A stretch of 50,072 nt of DNA, from the NCBI GenBank assembly GCA_019114985.1, contig DXEM01000023.1, forward strand, positions 1 to 50,072, in the 5' to 3' direction. Each line of letters begins with the position of its first letter. Position 1 is the first letter of the stretch. Positions 31,479-42,113 of this stretch are shown here, piece after piece. The notes under the pieces were generated by a model. That model was not told the origin of the DNA, ran no database searches, and was given only the letters and a program-made list of their open reading frames with translations. The stretch comes from Candidatus Anaerostipes excrementavium (lineage in GTDB: Bacteria; Bacillota; Clostridia; Lachnospirales; Lachnospiraceae). A program made the position numbers and the translations under genes.

Positions 31479-33881
31479 ATGGCAGCAAAGAGAACAAGAA
31501 AAAGAAAGACATCTGGCAGGAGCCGGAAGAAAAGGAAAGATTTTGAACCTTTTTATAAAGAAATAGCGGTCCTGATTGTCTTTGCGCTTTTTCTTTTTTT
31601 ATTTTTTAGTAATTTAGGATGGTGTGGATATTTAGGAGACGATATTAGTTCTTTTCTATTTGGAATTTTCGGAGGAACGTTCTATATTATTCCAATAGCA
31701 GGGTTCTTTCTGTCGATTTTGCTGATATCCAACAATTACAGCAGTCTTGCGGTGAAGAAAACTTTTTTCTCCATGCTTTTGTTGTGCATGGTATCCGCAT
31801 TTCTTCAGATGATTTTGGATATCGAAGTGAATCAGATGGAAGAAGCGTTCTATTTCAGCAGTGTACACCATATTGGGGGAGGCTTGATCGGAGGCTGGAT
31901 CTGCTCTTTTTTATATCGAGAGACAGGGATGGCCGGAACGATTGTTGTTGTATTTCTAATTTCTATGATTTCTGTGATTTTGATTACAGAACGATCGTTT
32001 CTCTCTTTCTTGCAGAGAGTTGTGATTCCGTTTTTGAAGAAATGTAAAAAAGCAAAGGATGAGAAAGCAAAAACGAAGAGCAGACAGGAAACAGAGCCCC
32101 AAAAAGAAACGAAAAGTTTTGTACATAAGATTCCGGATCTTAGGTTTCATCGCCCAAGACCGGAGGATGCAATGCCGACACCGGAAGAGCCGGAGACGTC
32201 TCAAACAGCAAAAGAAGAGCCGGCAGCGGAGACATTGGACTTCTCGATGGAAGATCCTCTTCCTTATGAGACAGAAACCGCTGCTGTGATAGAAGCAGAG
32301 AAAGAGGAGACGGAATCTGAGCAGGCAGTGAGCAAGAAAAGAAGAACACGCCAAAAGGCACCGGCCAGAGCGAATGTAATGCCGGAGGCAGAGATTCTTC
32401 CGGCGGCCAGAGAAGACGGAAGTTATATTTTTCCGCCGGTGACTTTATTGGATAAAGGAAGTTCCGGACGTTCGACGAGCAGGGCAGAACTTCAGCAGAC
32501 GGCAAGAAAACTTCAGCAGACTTTGGAGAATTTTGGGGTTCGCGTCAAAGTGGATAAATTCAGCTGCGGACCTTCGGTTACTCGATTTGAACTGCATCCG
32601 GAACAAGGCGTCAAGGTCAGCAAGATCGTAAGTCTGGCAGATGACATCAAGCTGAACCTGGCAGCAGCGGATATCAGAATCGAGGCGCCGATTCCCGGCA
32701 AGGCGGCGATCGGAATCGAGGTACCGAATAAGACCAATCAGATGGTCATGTTCCGTGAATTGGTGGAAAATAGTGAATTTAAGCGAAATGAATCAAAGAT
32801 TTCCTTCGCGGTGGGAAAAGATTTATCCGGAGGAATCGTTGTTTCAGATATTGCAAAGATGCCCCATTTACTGATTGCAGGAGCTACGGGATCCGGTAAA
32901 TCTGTGTGTATTAACACATTGATTATGAGTATTTTGTATAAGGCAAGACCGGAAGAAGTAAAACTGATTATGATCGATCCGAAAGTTGTGGAGTTAAGTG
33001 CTTATCAGGGAATTCCGCATTTGCTGATTCCGGTGGTGACAGATCCAAAACAGGCGTCCAGCGCATTAAACTGGGCGGTCATGGAGATGGGAGACCGCTA
33101 TAAGAAGTTTGCGGAAGTCAATGTAAGGAATCTGAAAGGCTACAATGAAAAGGTCAAAGAGGCTGAGAGAGATGGAACCGCAGGAGAAGATTTTAAGACG
33201 CTTCCTCAGATTGTTATTATCATTGATGAGCTGGCAGATCTTATGATGGTAGCGCCCGGAGAAGTGGAAGACGCGATTGTTCGTTTATCTCAGCTTGCCA
33301 GGGCAGCGGGAATTCATTTGGTAATTGCGACCCAACGTCCGTCAGTGAATGTAATCACAGGATTGATCAAGGCAAACGTGCCTTCCAGAATTGCTTTTGC
33401 CGTTTCATCGGGTGTTGATTCCAGAACAATCATTGATATGAATGGAGCGGAGAAATTGCTTGGAAAGGGAGATATGCTTTTTTATCCGTCCGGATATCAA
33501 AAACCGATCCGAGTTCAGGGAGCTTTTGTCAGCGATGAAGAAGTATCAAAAGTCGTTTCATTTTTGAAAGATCAGAATTTGGAAGAAGAGGATGAATACG
33601 GATCTCAAGTTCAGGAAAAGATACAGACCGCAGCAGTCAAATCTTCTGCTTCTCAGGAACTGGACGAGCATTTTGAAGAGGCAGCGATGTTTGTAATTGA
33701 GAAAGATAAGGCATCCATCGGAAGCTTGCAGCGTGTGTTTAAGATAGGATTTAACCGTGCAGCTCGTCTGATGGATCAGCTGTGTGAAGCCGGGATCGTG
33801 GGTGAAGGCGAAGGTACAAAATCAAGAAAAGTCTTAATGAGCAAAGAAGAATTTGAACAATATAAAGAAGAGTATTTATAG
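31479..33881 (+). CDS. ftsK: DNA translocase FtsK/SpoIIIE
   Basis: This 800-residue protein pumps chromosomal DNA through the division or sporulation septum. It has a very basic N-terminus, four transmembrane helices (about 25-170), an acidic Pro/Glu-rich linker (about 190-300), the RecA-like motor with Walker A GATGSGKS (near 468-475) and Walker [14 protein letters not shown], and a C-terminal winged-helix gamma domain (about 730-795, [21 protein letters not shown]) that reads chromosome orientation sequences. The 800-residue length fits SpoIIIE/FtsK of Firmicutes. A GAGAGG site lies somewhat far (11 bases) from the ATG. Confidence 0.96.
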   Translation: MAAKRTRKRKTSGRSRKKRKDFEPFYKEIAVLIVFALFLFLFFSNLGWCGYLGDDISSFLFGIFGGTFYIIPIAGFFLSILLISNNYSSLAVKKTFFSMLLLCMVSAFLQMILDIEVNQMEEAFYFSSVHHIGGGLIGGWICSFLYRETGMAGTIVVVFLISMISVILITERSFLSFLQRVVIPFLKKCKKAKDEKAKTKSRQETEPQKETKSFVHKIPDLRFHRPRPEDAMPTPEEPETSQTAKEEPAAETLDFSMEDPLPYETETAAVIEAEKEETESEQAVSKKRRTRQKAPARANVMPEAEILPAAREDGSYIFPPVTLLDKGSSGRSTSRAELQQTARKLQQTLENFGVRVKVDKFSCGPSVTRFELHPEQGVKVSKIVSLADDIKLNLAAADIRIEAPIPGKAAIGIEVPNKTNQMVMFRELVENSEFKRNESKISFAVGKDLSGGIVVSDIAKMPHLLIAGATGSGKSVCINTLIMSILYKARPEEVKLIMIDPKVVELSAYQGIPHLLIPVVTDPKQASSALNWAVMEMGDRYKKFAEVNVRNLKGYNEKVKEAERDGTAGEDFKTLPQIVIIIDELADLMMVAPGEVEDAIVRLSQLARAAGIHLVIATQRPSVNVITGLIKANVPSRIAFAVSSGVDSRTIIDMNGAEKLLGKGDMLFYPSGYQKPIRVQGAFVSDEEVSKVVSFLKDQNLEEEDEYGSQVQEKIQTAAVKSSASQELDEHFEEAAMFVIEKDKASIGSLQRVFKIGFNRAARLMDQLCEAGIVGEGEGTKSRKVLMSKEEFEQYKEEYL

Positions 33882-33894
33882 AAAGGATACGAAT

Positions 33895-35565
33895 ATGAAA
33901 ACAGATATTCAAATTGCGCAGGAAGCAGAGTTAAAGCCAATCAAAGAAGTGGCAGCAAGTATTGGAATCAAGGAAGATGACTTGGAGCTTTATGGAAAAT
34001 ATAAAGCGAAGTTTGATTCCGGATTTATGGATGAAGTAAAGAACAACGAAGATGGGAAGCTGGTTCTTGTAACTGCCATTAATCCGACACCTGCAGGAGA
34101 AGGAAAGACGACAACGAGCGTAGGTCTTGCCCAGGCGCTGAATCTACTTGGCAAGAAGACGATTTGTGCATTAAGAGAGCCGTCTCTTGGACCATGTTTT
34201 GGCATCAAAGGAGGAGCAGCAGGCGGAGGATATGCCCAGGTCGTTCCGATGGAAGATTTGAATCTGCATTTTACAGGAGATTTTCATGCAATTACATCAG
34301 CAAATAATCTTTTGGCAGCAATGCTGGATAATCACATTCAGCAAGGAAATGAGTTGAATATCGATACAAGAGACATTGTTTGGAAGCGTTGCCTTGATAT
34401 GAATGACCGGGCGCTTCGCAATATTGTGGTAGGTCTTGGACGAAAAGTAGACGGTGTGGTAAGAGAAGATCATTTTGTGATCACGGTAGCATCCGAGATC
34501 ATGGCGATTCTCTGTCTTGCCAATGATATGGAAGATTTGAAAGAACGTTTAGGAAAAATCATTGTTGCTTATAACATGGATCGGGAACCGGTCACAGCAA
34601 AAGATCTGAATGCAGTAGGGGCTATGGCAGCGCTGTTAAAGGATGCATTAAAACCGAATATGATCCAGACATTGGAGCATACGCCGGCCTTTGTTCATGG
34701 AGGGCCTTTTGCAAACATTGCTCATGGCTGCAACAGTGTACAGGCAACCAAGCTTGCTTTAAAACTATCTGATATTACAATCACAGAGGCGGGATTCGGA
34801 GCGGATCTTGGAGCGGAAAAGTTCCTGGATATCAAATGTCCGATGGCTGGTCTGCGTCCGGATGCAATTGTTTTGGTAGCAACAGTGCGCGCCCTGAAAT
34901 ATAACGGGGGAGTTCCGAAAGATCAGTTAAGTGTAGAGAATATTGACGCCCTGAGCAAAGGAATCGTAAATCTGGAAAAACATATTGAGAACCTGAAACT
35001 TTACGGTGTACCGGTTGTTGTTACATTGAATCAGTTCGTGACCGATACGGAAGCAGAGCTTAATTTTATTAAGAATTTCTGCGAAGAGAGAGACTGTGAG
35101 TTTGCCCTGTCTCAGGTATGGGAAAAAGGCGGCGAAGGCGGAAAAGAACTTGGAAAAGCATTGCTTCGTACGTTGGAAAATAAAGAAAGTCATTATGAAC
35201 CGCTGTATTCTTATGACGATACGATTGATGAAAAAATCGAGACAATCGCAAAGAAGATCTATGGTGCGGATGGAGTCAGTTATACTCCGGCGGCTGCTCG
35301 CCAGAAGAAACGTCTGGAAGAATTAGGATTCTCCAATTTACCGATCTGTATGGCAAAGAATCAGTATTCTCTGTCCGATGATCCGAAGAAATTAGGTCGT
35401 CCGGAAGGATTTGATATTACGATCCGTGAGATCTATGTAAATGCGGGCGCAGGATTTTTGGTTGCGTTAACCGGTGATATTATGACAATGCCGGGACTTC
35501 CGAAACGACCGGCCGCAGAAGGTATTGACGTAGATGAAAACGGCGTCATCAGCGGATTATTTTAA
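33895..35565 (+). CDS. fhs: formate--tetrahydrofolate ligase
   Basis: This 556-residue enzyme makes 10-formyltetrahydrofolate from formate, THF and ATP. The P-loop [20 protein letters not shown], the [21 protein letters not shown] region (given in two parts: EPSLGPCFG and [11 protein letters not shown]) and [10 protein letters not shown] at the end are family markers. The chosen ATG at 33895 has GAAAGGA upstream; the open frame begins inside ftsK at 33853. FolD follows immediately, giving the formate-to-methylene-THF branch. Further Wood-Ljungdahl genes are absent here, so acetogenesis cannot be claimed. Confidence 0.98.
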   Translation: MKTDIQIAQEAELKPIKEVAASIGIKEDDLELYGKYKAKFDSGFMDEVKNNEDGKLVLVTAINPTPAGEGKTTTSVGLAQALNLLGKKTICALREPSLGPCFGIKGGAAGGGYAQVVPMEDLNLHFTGDFHAITSANNLLAAMLDNHIQQGNELNIDTRDIVWKRCLDMNDRALRNIVVGLGRKVDGVVREDHFVITVASEIMAILCLANDMEDLKERLGKIIVAYNMDREPVTAKDLNAVGAMAALLKDALKPNMIQTLEHTPAFVHGGPFANIAHGCNSVQATKLALKLSDITITEAGFGADLGAEKFLDIKCPMAGLRPDAIVLVATVRALKYNGGVPKDQLSVENIDALSKGIVNLEKHIENLKLYGVPVVVTLNQFVTDTEAELNFIKNFCEERDCEFALSQVWEKGGEGGKELGKALLRTLENKESHYEPLYSYDDTIDEKIETIAKKIYGADGVSYTPAAARQKKRLEELGFSNLPICMAKNQYSLSDDPKKLGRPEGFDITIREIYVNAGAGFLVALTGDIMTMPGLPKRPAAEGIDVDENGVISGLF

Positions 35566-35587
35566 TAAAGGAGAAAATAAAGAAATC

Positions 35588-36436
35588 ATGGCTATGATAA
35601 TCGATGGAAAGAAGATTTCAGCTGAAATCAAAGACGAAGTAAGAGAAGAGGTTGCGGCTCTGAAAGAAGAAGGCAAGGAGATCGCTTTGGCGGTGATCCA
35701 GGTGGGAGCTGACCCGGCCTCCAGTGTTTATGTAAGAAATAAAAAAAGAGCCTGTGAATACACAGGAATTGAGTCTGTCAGCTATGAGCTGCCGGAAAGT
35801 ACGACACAGGAAGAATTGCTGGATATTATCCGAAAATGCAATGAAGATTCCAAGATAAACGGAATTCTTGTGCAGCTTCCTCTGCCGGATCATATGAATG
35901 AGGATGAGGTGCTGCTGGCAATTGATCCGAAAAAAGACGTAGATGGATTTCATCCGGTCAGCGTAGGAAATATGGTCATCGGAGAAGATGGATTTTTACC
36001 ATGCACTCCGGCAGGTGTGATTCAGCTTTTGAAACGCTCTGGTGTAGAGATTGAGGGAAAAGAATGTGTGGTACTCGGACGAAGCAATATTGTCGGAAAA
36101 CCAATGTCGATCCTGCTTCTTCGCGAGAATGGAACGGTGACAATCTGTCATTCCCGTACAAAGAATCTAAAAGAAGTTTGTAAAAGAGCGGATATTCTGG
36201 TCGTAGCGATCGGAAAACCGAAATTTATCGATGACTCTTATGTAAAAGAGGGTGCTGTCGTGATTGATGTGGGAATCCACAGGAATGAAGATAATAAGCT
36301 TTGCGGGGATGTGGATTTTGACAAAGTGGAGCCGAAAGTCTCTGCGATTACTCCGGTTCCCGGAGGAGTTGGCCCTATGACCATCGCCATGCTGATGAAG
36401 AACTGTGTAGAGTCAAAAAAATTGTTTGGAGAATAA
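35588..36436 (+). CDS. folD: bifunctional methylene-THF dehydrogenase / methenyl-THF cyclohydrolase
   Basis: This 282-residue enzyme interconverts methylene-, methenyl- and 10-formyl-THF using NADP. The VYVRNKKRACEYTGIE segment with the active-site Tyr/Lys, PLPDHMNEDEVL, DVDGFHP, VVLGRSNIVGKPMS and PVPGGVGPMTIAMLM are all present. It follows fhs, its metabolic partner. AAAGGAG lies 13 bases before the ATG at 35588, and a second ATG at 35594 is possible, so the first two residues are uncertain. Confidence 0.97.
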   Translation: MAMIIDGKKISAEIKDEVREEVAALKEEGKEIALAVIQVGADPASSVYVRNKKRACEYTGIESVSYELPESTTQEELLDIIRKCNEDSKINGILVQLPLPDHMNEDEVLLAIDPKKDVDGFHPVSVGNMVIGEDGFLPCTPAGVIQLLKRSGVEIEGKECVVLGRSNIVGKPMSILLLRENGTVTICHSRTKNLKEVCKRADILVVAIGKPKFIDDSYVKEGAVVIDVGIHRNEDNKLCGDVDFDKVEPKVSAITPVPGGVGPMTIAMLMKNCVESKKLFGE

Positions 36437-36440
36437 AGAA

Positions 36441-37778
36441 ATGAAAATATTATTTATTTCTCTCGGATGTGATAAGAATCTGGTAGACAGCGAAGTTATG
36501 CTTGGAATGCTCGCCGAGAACGGATATACCTTGACGGATGATGAGACCGAGGCAGATGTGATTGTTATCAATACCTGCTGTTTTATCCATGACGCAAAAG
36601 AAGAGAGCATTGAGACAATCTTGGAGATGGCTCAGTACAAAGAACAGAATTTGAAGGCGTTGGTTGTTGCAGGATGTTTGTCAGAGAGATACAAAGATGA
36701 GATTTTAAAAGAGATTCCGGAGATCGACGCGGTTCTTGGAACAACAAGTTATGACTCGATCGTGGAAGCGGTAAATCAGGCGCTTGCCGGTAAGACTTAC
36801 GAGCATTATGAAAGTGTCGATTATCTTCCAAGTCATCCGAAGGTCAAGAGAATGATTACGACAGGAAGCCATATGGCTTATCTGAAAATAGCGGAAGGAT
36901 GCGATAAACGATGCACTTATTGTATTATCCCGAAGATTCGAGGACATTTTCGAAGTGTGCCGATGGAAGTATTATTAGAAGAAGCAAGGCAGCTGGCTGC
37001 CGAAGGTGTAAAAGAGCTTGTGCTGGTTGCGCAGGAAGTGACACTTTACGGAAAAGACTTAACCGGAAAAAAAGAACTTCCAAATCTTTTGCGCAGGCTT
37101 TGCCGGATTGAAGGAATTGAATGGATCCGACTCTTATATTGCTATCCGGAAGAAGTGACGGATGAGCTGATCGAAGTGATGAAGACAGAAGAAAAAGTCT
37201 GCAATTACATTGATATGCCGATTCAGCACAGCGAGAATCGTATTTTGCAGCGGATGGGAAGAAGGACCAGCAGAGAAGATCTGACAGCGATTATCGGAAA
37301 GCTTCGGAAAGAAATTCCGGATATTGCGATTCGAACGACTCTGATTTCCGGTTTTCCGGGAGAAACCTGGGAGGATCACGAAGGACTGTTTGATTTTGTA
37401 AAAGAATGCAGATTTGAGCGGTTGGGTGTTTTTACTTACTCACAGGAGGAAGATACACCTGCGGCAGAATTTGAAGATCAGATCCCGGAAGAGATCAAGG
37501 AACAGCGAAGAGATGAAATTATGGCTCTTCAGCAGCAAATTTCATTAGAACATACGAGGAATATGGTAGGGAAAGTCATAAAGGTCATGGTAGAAGGATA
37601 TCTGTATGAAGATGATATTTATGTTGGACGCTCTTATATGGATGCTCCAAAGGTCGATGGATGTGTCTTCATAAATTCACCTCGGGAATTGATGACAGGT
37701 GACTTTGTTTATGTTAAAATTACACAAGGAAAAGAATATGATGTTATAGGAGATGTAACGAATGAATTTACCAAATAA
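36441..37778 (+). CDS. rimO: ribosomal protein S12 methylthiotransferase RimO
   Basis: This 445-residue radical SAM enzyme methylthiolates an aspartate of ribosomal protein S12. The N-terminal UPF0004 domain has SLGCDKNLVDSE and two further cluster cysteines (INTCC, AGCLSERY). The radical SAM motif is CDKRCTYCIIPKIRG, and a C-terminal TRAM domain follows. CDKNLVDSE rather than CxxN in MiaB-like form supports RimO over MiaB. The ATG at 36441 lies four bases after the folD stop with TTTGGAGAA upstream; an in-frame TTG at 36426 is less likely. Confidence 0.95.
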   Translation: MKILFISLGCDKNLVDSEVMLGMLAENGYTLTDDETEADVIVINTCCFIHDAKEESIETILEMAQYKEQNLKALVVAGCLSERYKDEILKEIPEIDAVLGTTSYDSIVEAVNQALAGKTYEHYESVDYLPSHPKVKRMITTGSHMAYLKIAEGCDKRCTYCIIPKIRGHFRSVPMEVLLEEARQLAAEGVKELVLVAQEVTLYGKDLTGKKELPNLLRRLCRIEGIEWIRLLYCYPEEVTDELIEVMKTEEKVCNYIDMPIQHSENRILQRMGRRTSREDLTAIIGKLRKEIPDIAIRTTLISGFPGETWEDHEGLFDFVKECRFERLGVFTYSQEEDTPAAEFEDQIPEEIKEQRRDEIMALQQQISLEHTRNMVGKVIKVMVEGYLYEDDIYVGRSYMDAPKVDGCVFINSPRELMTGDFVYVKITQGKEYDVIGDVTNEFTK

Positions 37779-38304
37779 GCTAACAATATTAAGAGTGTTG
37801 ATGATACCGGTCTTTTTGTTTTTCCTCTTGACCGATACAGTCGGTTCCGCCAGCAAGTGGATTGCCGCCGCGGTTTTTATTCTTGCCAGCCTGACTGATT
37901 TTCTGGATGGGCATATTGCGCGGAAATATAATCTGGTCACGAATTTCGGGAAATTTATGGACCCCTTGGCAGATAAACTTCTCGTATGCTCTGCAATGAT
38001 TGCGTTGGTCGGTATGGACCGCCTGTCTTCTTTGGTAGCGATTACGATTATTGCAAGAGAATTTATTATCAGCGGATTCCGTCTGGTGGCTTCAGACAAT
38101 GGCGTTGTCATTGCTGCCAGCTACTGGGGAAAATTTAAGACTAATTTTCAGATGTTCATGATTATTATGCTGATTATTGATTTAGGAAATAAAACAGCAG
38201 TATTGATCGAGAATGTGCTGATTGTCATCGCGGTAGCATTGACCATTATATCTTTGGTAGATTACTTATATAAAAACAGACAAGTATTATCAGAAGGGAA
38301 TTAA
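37762..38304 (+). CDS. pgsA: CDP-diacylglycerol--glycerol-3-phosphate 3-phosphatidyltransferase
   Basis: This 180-residue membrane enzyme makes phosphatidylglycerol phosphate. The CDP-alcohol phosphotransferase motif can be read as TDFLDGHIARKYNLVTNFG followed by KFMDPLADK, with all the metal-binding aspartates. About five to six hydrophobic helices are visible. It overlaps rimO by 17 bases, with ATAGGAGAT as ribosome site inside rimO. rimO-pgsA-cinA-recA order is common in Firmicutes. Confidence 0.96.
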   Translation: MNLPNKLTILRVLMIPVFLFFLLTDTVGSASKWIAAAVFILASLTDFLDGHIARKYNLVTNFGKFMDPLADKLLVCSAMIALVGMDRLSSLVAITIIAREFIISGFRLVASDNGVVIAASYWGKFKTNFQMFMIIMLIIDLGNKTAVLIENVLIVIAVALTIISLVDYLYKNRQVLSEGN

Positions 38305-38309
38305 ATCAA

Positions 38310-39551
38310 ATGACAGCAGAAATTATTTGCGTAGGAACAGAAATCTTATTAGGAAATATCGTGAATACCAATGCTGCCTACTTATCAGAACGCTTAGCCT
38401 CTTTAGGCATAAGCGTTTTTTTTGAAACGACAGTAGGCGATAATCCAAAAAGAGTGGAGGAGGTCATTCGGCAGGGTCTGAAGCGTTCGGATATCTTGAT
38501 TTTGTCCGGAGGACTTGGGCCGACAAAAGATGACCTTACAAAAGAAATTGCAGCAAAAGCCTGCGGGCAAGAGCTTGTGGAAGATGCAGAAGCGCTTCGC
38601 AGACTGAAAGAATACTTTGCGGCGACCAAGCGTCCAATGACAGAAAATAATTTAAAACAGGCTTTGGTTCCGGAGAATTGCACGGTTCTCTATAATGACA
38701 ATGGAACAGCACCGGGAATGGTGATTCACGAGAAGAATGGAAAAGAAGTCATTTTGCTGCCGGGGCCTCCAAGCGAATTGATTCCGATGTTTCATCTGCA
38801 AGCAGAGCCGATTTTGAAGAAATTAGGATCGGAAGCACTGTTTTCCAAAGTAGTAAAGATTGATTGTATGGGAGAGAGCGCGGTAGAGACAGAGATTTTG
38901 GATTTGATCGAAAATCAGAGCAATCCAACGGTTGCGCCTTATGCAAAATTAGGAGAAGTTCATCTTAGGGTTACGGCAAACGCCAATACAGAAGAAGAGG
39001 CTGAGAAACTGGTAGAACCAATGGTGAAAGAACTTCGAAAACGCTTTGGACATAAGATTTATACAGAGAAAGAAGATGTAACCTTGGAAGAAGTTCTGGT
39101 AGAGGCTTTGGATCGAAAAAAATACACGATTGCAGCGGCGGAATCCTGCACAGCAGGAATGTTTGTTGGAAGATTAGTCAATGTTCCTGGGGCATCCAAT
39201 GTATTAAATGAAAGTTTTATTACCTACTCCAATGAAGCAAAAATGAAATATTTAGGCGTGAGGGAAGAGACGTTAAAAGAATTCGGCGCTGTATCAGAAG
39301 AGACCGCCCGACAAATGGCAGAGGGTGTGGCTAAGGCTGCAAAAGCGGATGTAGGAGTCGGCATCACCGGCCTTGCGGGACCGGGCGGCGAGACGAAAGA
39401 AAAGAAAGCAGGGCTTGTATATATCGGTGTGACGGTTGGTCAAAAAACGAAAGTTCAAAAATGTCAGCTTCGGGGAAATCGCCAGAAAGTCCGCGAGGTA
39501 GCAGTAAGCAAAGCGATGACGATGGTACGTTTAGCCTTAGAAGAAGAATAG
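38310..39551 (+). CDS. cinA: CinA family protein (competence/damage-inducible, NMN deamidase-like)
   Basis: This 413-residue protein has an N-terminal molybdopterin-binding-like domain (AEIICVGTEILLGNIVNTN, SGGLGPTKDDLTKE) and a C-terminal CinA amidohydrolase domain (AAESCTAGMFVGRLVNVPG, GITGLAGPGG). The C-terminal domain deamidates nicotinamide mononucleotide in studied members. It starts five bases after pgsA; recA follows but has its own SOS promoter. Confidence 0.95.
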   Translation: MTAEIICVGTEILLGNIVNTNAAYLSERLASLGISVFFETTVGDNPKRVEEVIRQGLKRSDILILSGGLGPTKDDLTKEIAAKACGQELVEDAEALRRLKEYFAATKRPMTENNLKQALVPENCTVLYNDNGTAPGMVIHEKNGKEVILLPGPPSELIPMFHLQAEPILKKLGSEALFSKVVKIDCMGESAVETEILDLIENQSNPTVAPYAKLGEVHLRVTANANTEEEAEKLVEPMVKELRKRFGHKIYTEKEDVTLEEVLVEALDRKKYTIAAAESCTAGMFVGRLVNVPGASNVLNESFITYSNEAKMKYLGVREETLKEFGAVSEETARQMAEGVAKAAKADVGVGITGLAGPGGETKEKKAGLVYIGVTVGQKTKVQKCQLRGNRQKVREVAVSKAMTMVRLALEEE

Positions 39552-39560
39552 TATAGAAAA

Positions 39561-39574
39561 CGAACAAATATTCG
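39561..39574. promoter_or_regulatory. LexA (SOS) box 1
   Basis: CGAACAAATATTCG differs from the Gram-positive SOS consensus CGAACRNRYGTTYG at one position (A instead of G). It lies just upstream of the recA -35 box. Confidence 0.75.
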
Positions 39575-39576
39575 GA

Positions 39577-39590
39577 CGAACACTTGTTTT
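39577..39590. promoter_or_regulatory. LexA (SOS) box 2 overlapping the recA -35
   Basis: CGAACACTTGTTTT matches the consensus except for two or three positions and overlaps the -35 element. Its centre is 16 bp from that of box 1, so the two dimers would lie nearly one and a half turns apart. Confidence 0.6.
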
Positions 39591-39612
39591 CATCAAAGAC
39601 ATATGTTATACT
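39584..39612 (+). promoter_or_regulatory. recA promoter
   Basis: TTGTTT (39584-39589), 17-bp spacer, TATACT (39607-39612). The leader that follows has two hairpins, ATGGG/CCCAT (39641-39658) and GAGTATG/CATACTC (39668-39695), of unknown role. Confidence 0.75.
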
Positions 39613-39732
39613 GTTAACACTCATAAAAGATTGGGATGAAATGGGGAGCGAAGCCCATAGGTTTAGGGAGTATGTCGGCACAGGAAGGCATACTCTCTGA
39701 TAGATATTATTTGAATGAAGGAGAATTTGATT

Positions 39733-40797
39733 ATGAAACAGGACGACAAACTGCAGGCTCTGGATGCCGCTTTAGTTAAGATTGAGAAAGAATACGGCAA
39801 AGGATCTGTCATGAAGCTTGGAGAGTATCAGGCGGATCGGACGATTGATGTTACACCGACTGGCTCCATCAGTCTCGACATTGCCCTTGGAGTCGGCGGC
39901 ATACCGAAGGGAAGGATCATAGAAGTCTATGGCCCGGAATCCAGCGGTAAGACTACCGTGGCATTACATATGGTAGCAGAGGTACAGAAGAGAGGCGGAA
40001 TTGCCGGTTTTATCGATGCGGAGCATGCGCTGGATCCGGTATATGCCAAGAACATTGGTGTGGATATTGACAATCTTTATATTTCTCAGCCGGATACAGG
40101 AGAGCAGGGATTAGAGATTGCAGAGACGATGGTGCGTTCCGGAGCGGTAGACATCATTATCGTGGATTCTGTCGCTGCTCTGGTTCCAAAGGCAGAGATC
40201 GACGGAGATATGGGAGACAGCCATGTAGGTCTTCAGGCAAGACTCATGTCTCAGGCATTGAGGAAGCTGACAGGTGTAGTAAATAAATTTAACTGTACGG
40301 TCATTTTCATCAATCAGCTTCGTGAAAAGGTCGGAGTAATGTTTGGCAATCCTGAGACGACAACGGGCGGACGAGCTTTGAAGTTCTATTCGTCCATCCG
40401 ACTGGATGTCCGCAGGATTGAAACTTTAAAACAGGGCGGAGAGATGATCGGAAACCGTACAAGGATCAAGGTTGTGAAGAATAAAGTAGCTCCGCCGTTT
40501 AAACAGGCTGAATTTGATATTATGTTCGGCAAGGGAATTTCCAAATATGGCGATATCTTAGATTTGGCGGCTCAGGCAGATATCATTCACAAAAGCGGTG
40601 CCTGGTATGCTTATAACGGAGAGAAGATCGGACAGGGAAGAGAGAACTGTAAGAAATATCTGGAAGAACATCCGGAGATCGCGGAGACAGTGGAACATGC
40701 CATTAGAGTTCATTATGGTTTGATCGAGGAAGATCAGGCAGCAGAGAATGCAAAAGATGATACGAAGAAAGCAGGGAAAGAGAAGGCAGACAAATAA
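39733..40797 (+). CDS. recA: recombinase RecA
   Basis: This 354-residue protein performs homologous recombination and triggers LexA self-cleavage. Walker A GPESSGKT, the [19 protein letters not shown] segment, the L2 loop [17 protein letters not shown] and an acidic C-terminal tail ([13 protein letters not shown]) are present. The ATG at 39733 is preceded by GAAGGAGAA; an upstream in-frame ATG at 39715 lies before the ribosome site. Two SOS boxes cover its promoter. Stop and the recX start overlap in TAATG. Confidence 0.99.
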   Translation: MKQDDKLQALDAALVKIEKEYGKGSVMKLGEYQADRTIDVTPTGSISLDIALGVGGIPKGRIIEVYGPESSGKTTVALHMVAEVQKRGGIAGFIDAEHALDPVYAKNIGVDIDNLYISQPDTGEQGLEIAETMVRSGAVDIIIVDSVAALVPKAEIDGDMGDSHVGLQARLMSQALRKLTGVVNKFNCTVIFINQLREKVGVMFGNPETTTGGRALKFYSSIRLDVRRIETLKQGGEMIGNRTRIKVVKNKVAPPFKQAEFDIMFGKGISKYGDILDLAAQADIIHKSGAWYAYNGEKIGQGRENCKKYLEEHPEIAETVEHAIRVHYGLIEEDQAAENAKDDTKKAGKEKADK

Positions 40798-41396
40798 TGT
40801 GGATCACAAAACTTGAGGATGCCGGGAAGCGGAGGACCCGAGTTTTTCTGGATGAAGAAAGTTTTTGCTTATTATACCCAAGTGAGATGCGGGAATTGGG
40901 AATTCGGGAAAATCAGGAGATGGATGAGGATCGTTTTGCTGCTATGCAGAAGATGCTGCTTCAGCGTGCAGAGCGCAAGGCATTGTCTCTCCTGGAATAT
41001 AAAGACCGAACGAGAAAAGAACTGCAGGACCGCCTGCTTCGTTTGGAGTATCCGGAACATGTGGTGGAGGATGCAGTTGCATACGTAGAATTATACGGAT
41101 ATATCAATGATGAGGAATATGTCAGAAGGTATATGGAATATAAAGCAGATTCAAAGAGCCGGCGGCAGATGATGCAGGAATTAAGGCAGAAAGGAATCAA
41201 AAGCAGTCTGTTGGAACACATCTGGGATGAATATGAATATAATGAGATGGAGATACTAGAAGGACAATTGGAAAAGCGGATCCGCCAAAAGGGAACCGTC
41301 ACAGAAGAAAATTTTCAAAAGTTTTACAATTATTTCGCTCGAAAAGGATTTTCTTCTCATACTATTTTATATTTATTAAAAAAATATAAACAATAA
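40797..41396 (+). CDS. recX: regulatory protein RecX
   Basis: This 199-residue protein has the three-helix repeats of RecX, including KDRTRKELQDRLLRLEYPEH, YGYINDEEYVRRYMEYKADS and RRQMMQELRQKGIKSSLLEH. RecX binds RecA filaments and limits their growth. Its ATG overlaps the recA stop by one base (TAATG), so it is translated by coupling and shares SOS control. Confidence 0.93.
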   Translation: MWITKLEDAGKRRTRVFLDEESFCLLYPSEMRELGIRENQEMDEDRFAAMQKMLLQRAERKALSLLEYKDRTRKELQDRLLRLEYPEHVVEDAVAYVELYGYINDEEYVRRYMEYKADSKSRRQMMQELRQKGIKSSLLEHIWDEYEYNEMEILEGQLEKRIRQKGTVTEENFQKFYNYFARKGFSSHTILYLLKKYKQ

Positions 41397-41404
41397 AAAA
41401 GTGA

Positions 41405-41433
41405 TTGATTATTGTCTGAAAACAATATATAAT
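41405..41433 (+). promoter_or_regulatory. promoter of the phospholipase C-like gene
   Basis: TTGATT (41405-41410), 17-bp spacer, perfect TATAAT (41428-41433). The spacer is an inverted repeat, ATTGT-CTGAAA-ACAAT (41411-41426), which might bind a regulator. Confidence 0.65.
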
Positions 41434-41495
41434 CCAAATCAAGGGTGTTCCCTAACTGTTAATCAGCATCCAATATATAAGGAGTATTTGTTGAT

Positions 41496-42089
41496 ATGAG
41501 AAAGAAATCACATATTTCGTTAGCCGGACAGATCATGGATTCACTGCAATTAGGAGATGTCTTTGACTATAAACTTCCATTCTATGTAGGAAGCATTTGG
41601 CCGGATTGTAGACCTTCTTTCGTAACGACACCCCATAAGTTTGATGTGACTTATCAAGGAATTGAACAGAAACTTATCCAGTTTGTATCTAATTATGATC
41701 CTGAGAAGGGTATGAATATGCGTCATTGTGCAAGACTGGGAGTCATTATTCATTATATTGCGGATTATTTTACTTTCCCTCATAATAATCATTATGATGG
41801 CAATGTAAAAGATCATTGTTATTATGAGAGAGACCTGAAGCATGAGATGAGAGCTTTTTTAGAGACAGAAGAAGCCTTCGAGATCAGAGAGCAGGTAGCT
41901 GCATATGATTCTATGGAAGAACTTTCATCTTATATCAGAAGCATTCATAATAGTTATATGAAGTTACAGCATACCGTTCAGGAAGATATTCGCTATATCG
42001 TTCACGTATGCACCACCGTGGTCAAGAGCGTGATGAACATGGTAGGACGTACATTCCGTCCGGTAGCAGTGAACATCCAGTATGTATAG
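41496..42089 (+). CDS. zinc-dependent phospholipase C family protein
   Basis: This 197-residue protein matches the Zn_dep_PLPC family: an early His (KKSHISLAGQIMDS), GSIWPDCRPSF, PHKFD and the helix HCARLGVIIHYIADYFTFPHN, which together provide zinc-binding His and Asp residues. Unlike classical phospholipase C toxins it has no signal peptide and is short, so it is probably intracellular. Such proteins are common in Clostridia with unknown substrate. AAGGAG lies about 11 bases before the ATG. Confidence 0.82.
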   Translation: MRKKSHISLAGQIMDSLQLGDVFDYKLPFYVGSIWPDCRPSFVTTPHKFDVTYQGIEQKLIQFVSNYDPEKGMNMRHCARLGVIIHYIADYFTFPHNNHYDGNVKDHCYYERDLKHEMRAFLETEEAFEIREQVAAYDSMEELSSYIRSIHNSYMKLQHTVQEDIRYIVHVCTTVVKSVMNMVGRTFRPVAVNIQYV

Positions 42090-42113
42090 AATCAGAACAT
42101 TTAAGATTTGTCA

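Noticed and set aside
33895-36436. Wood-Ljungdahl acetogenesis cluster
   Set aside because: Only fhs and folD are present; these also serve general one-carbon metabolism.
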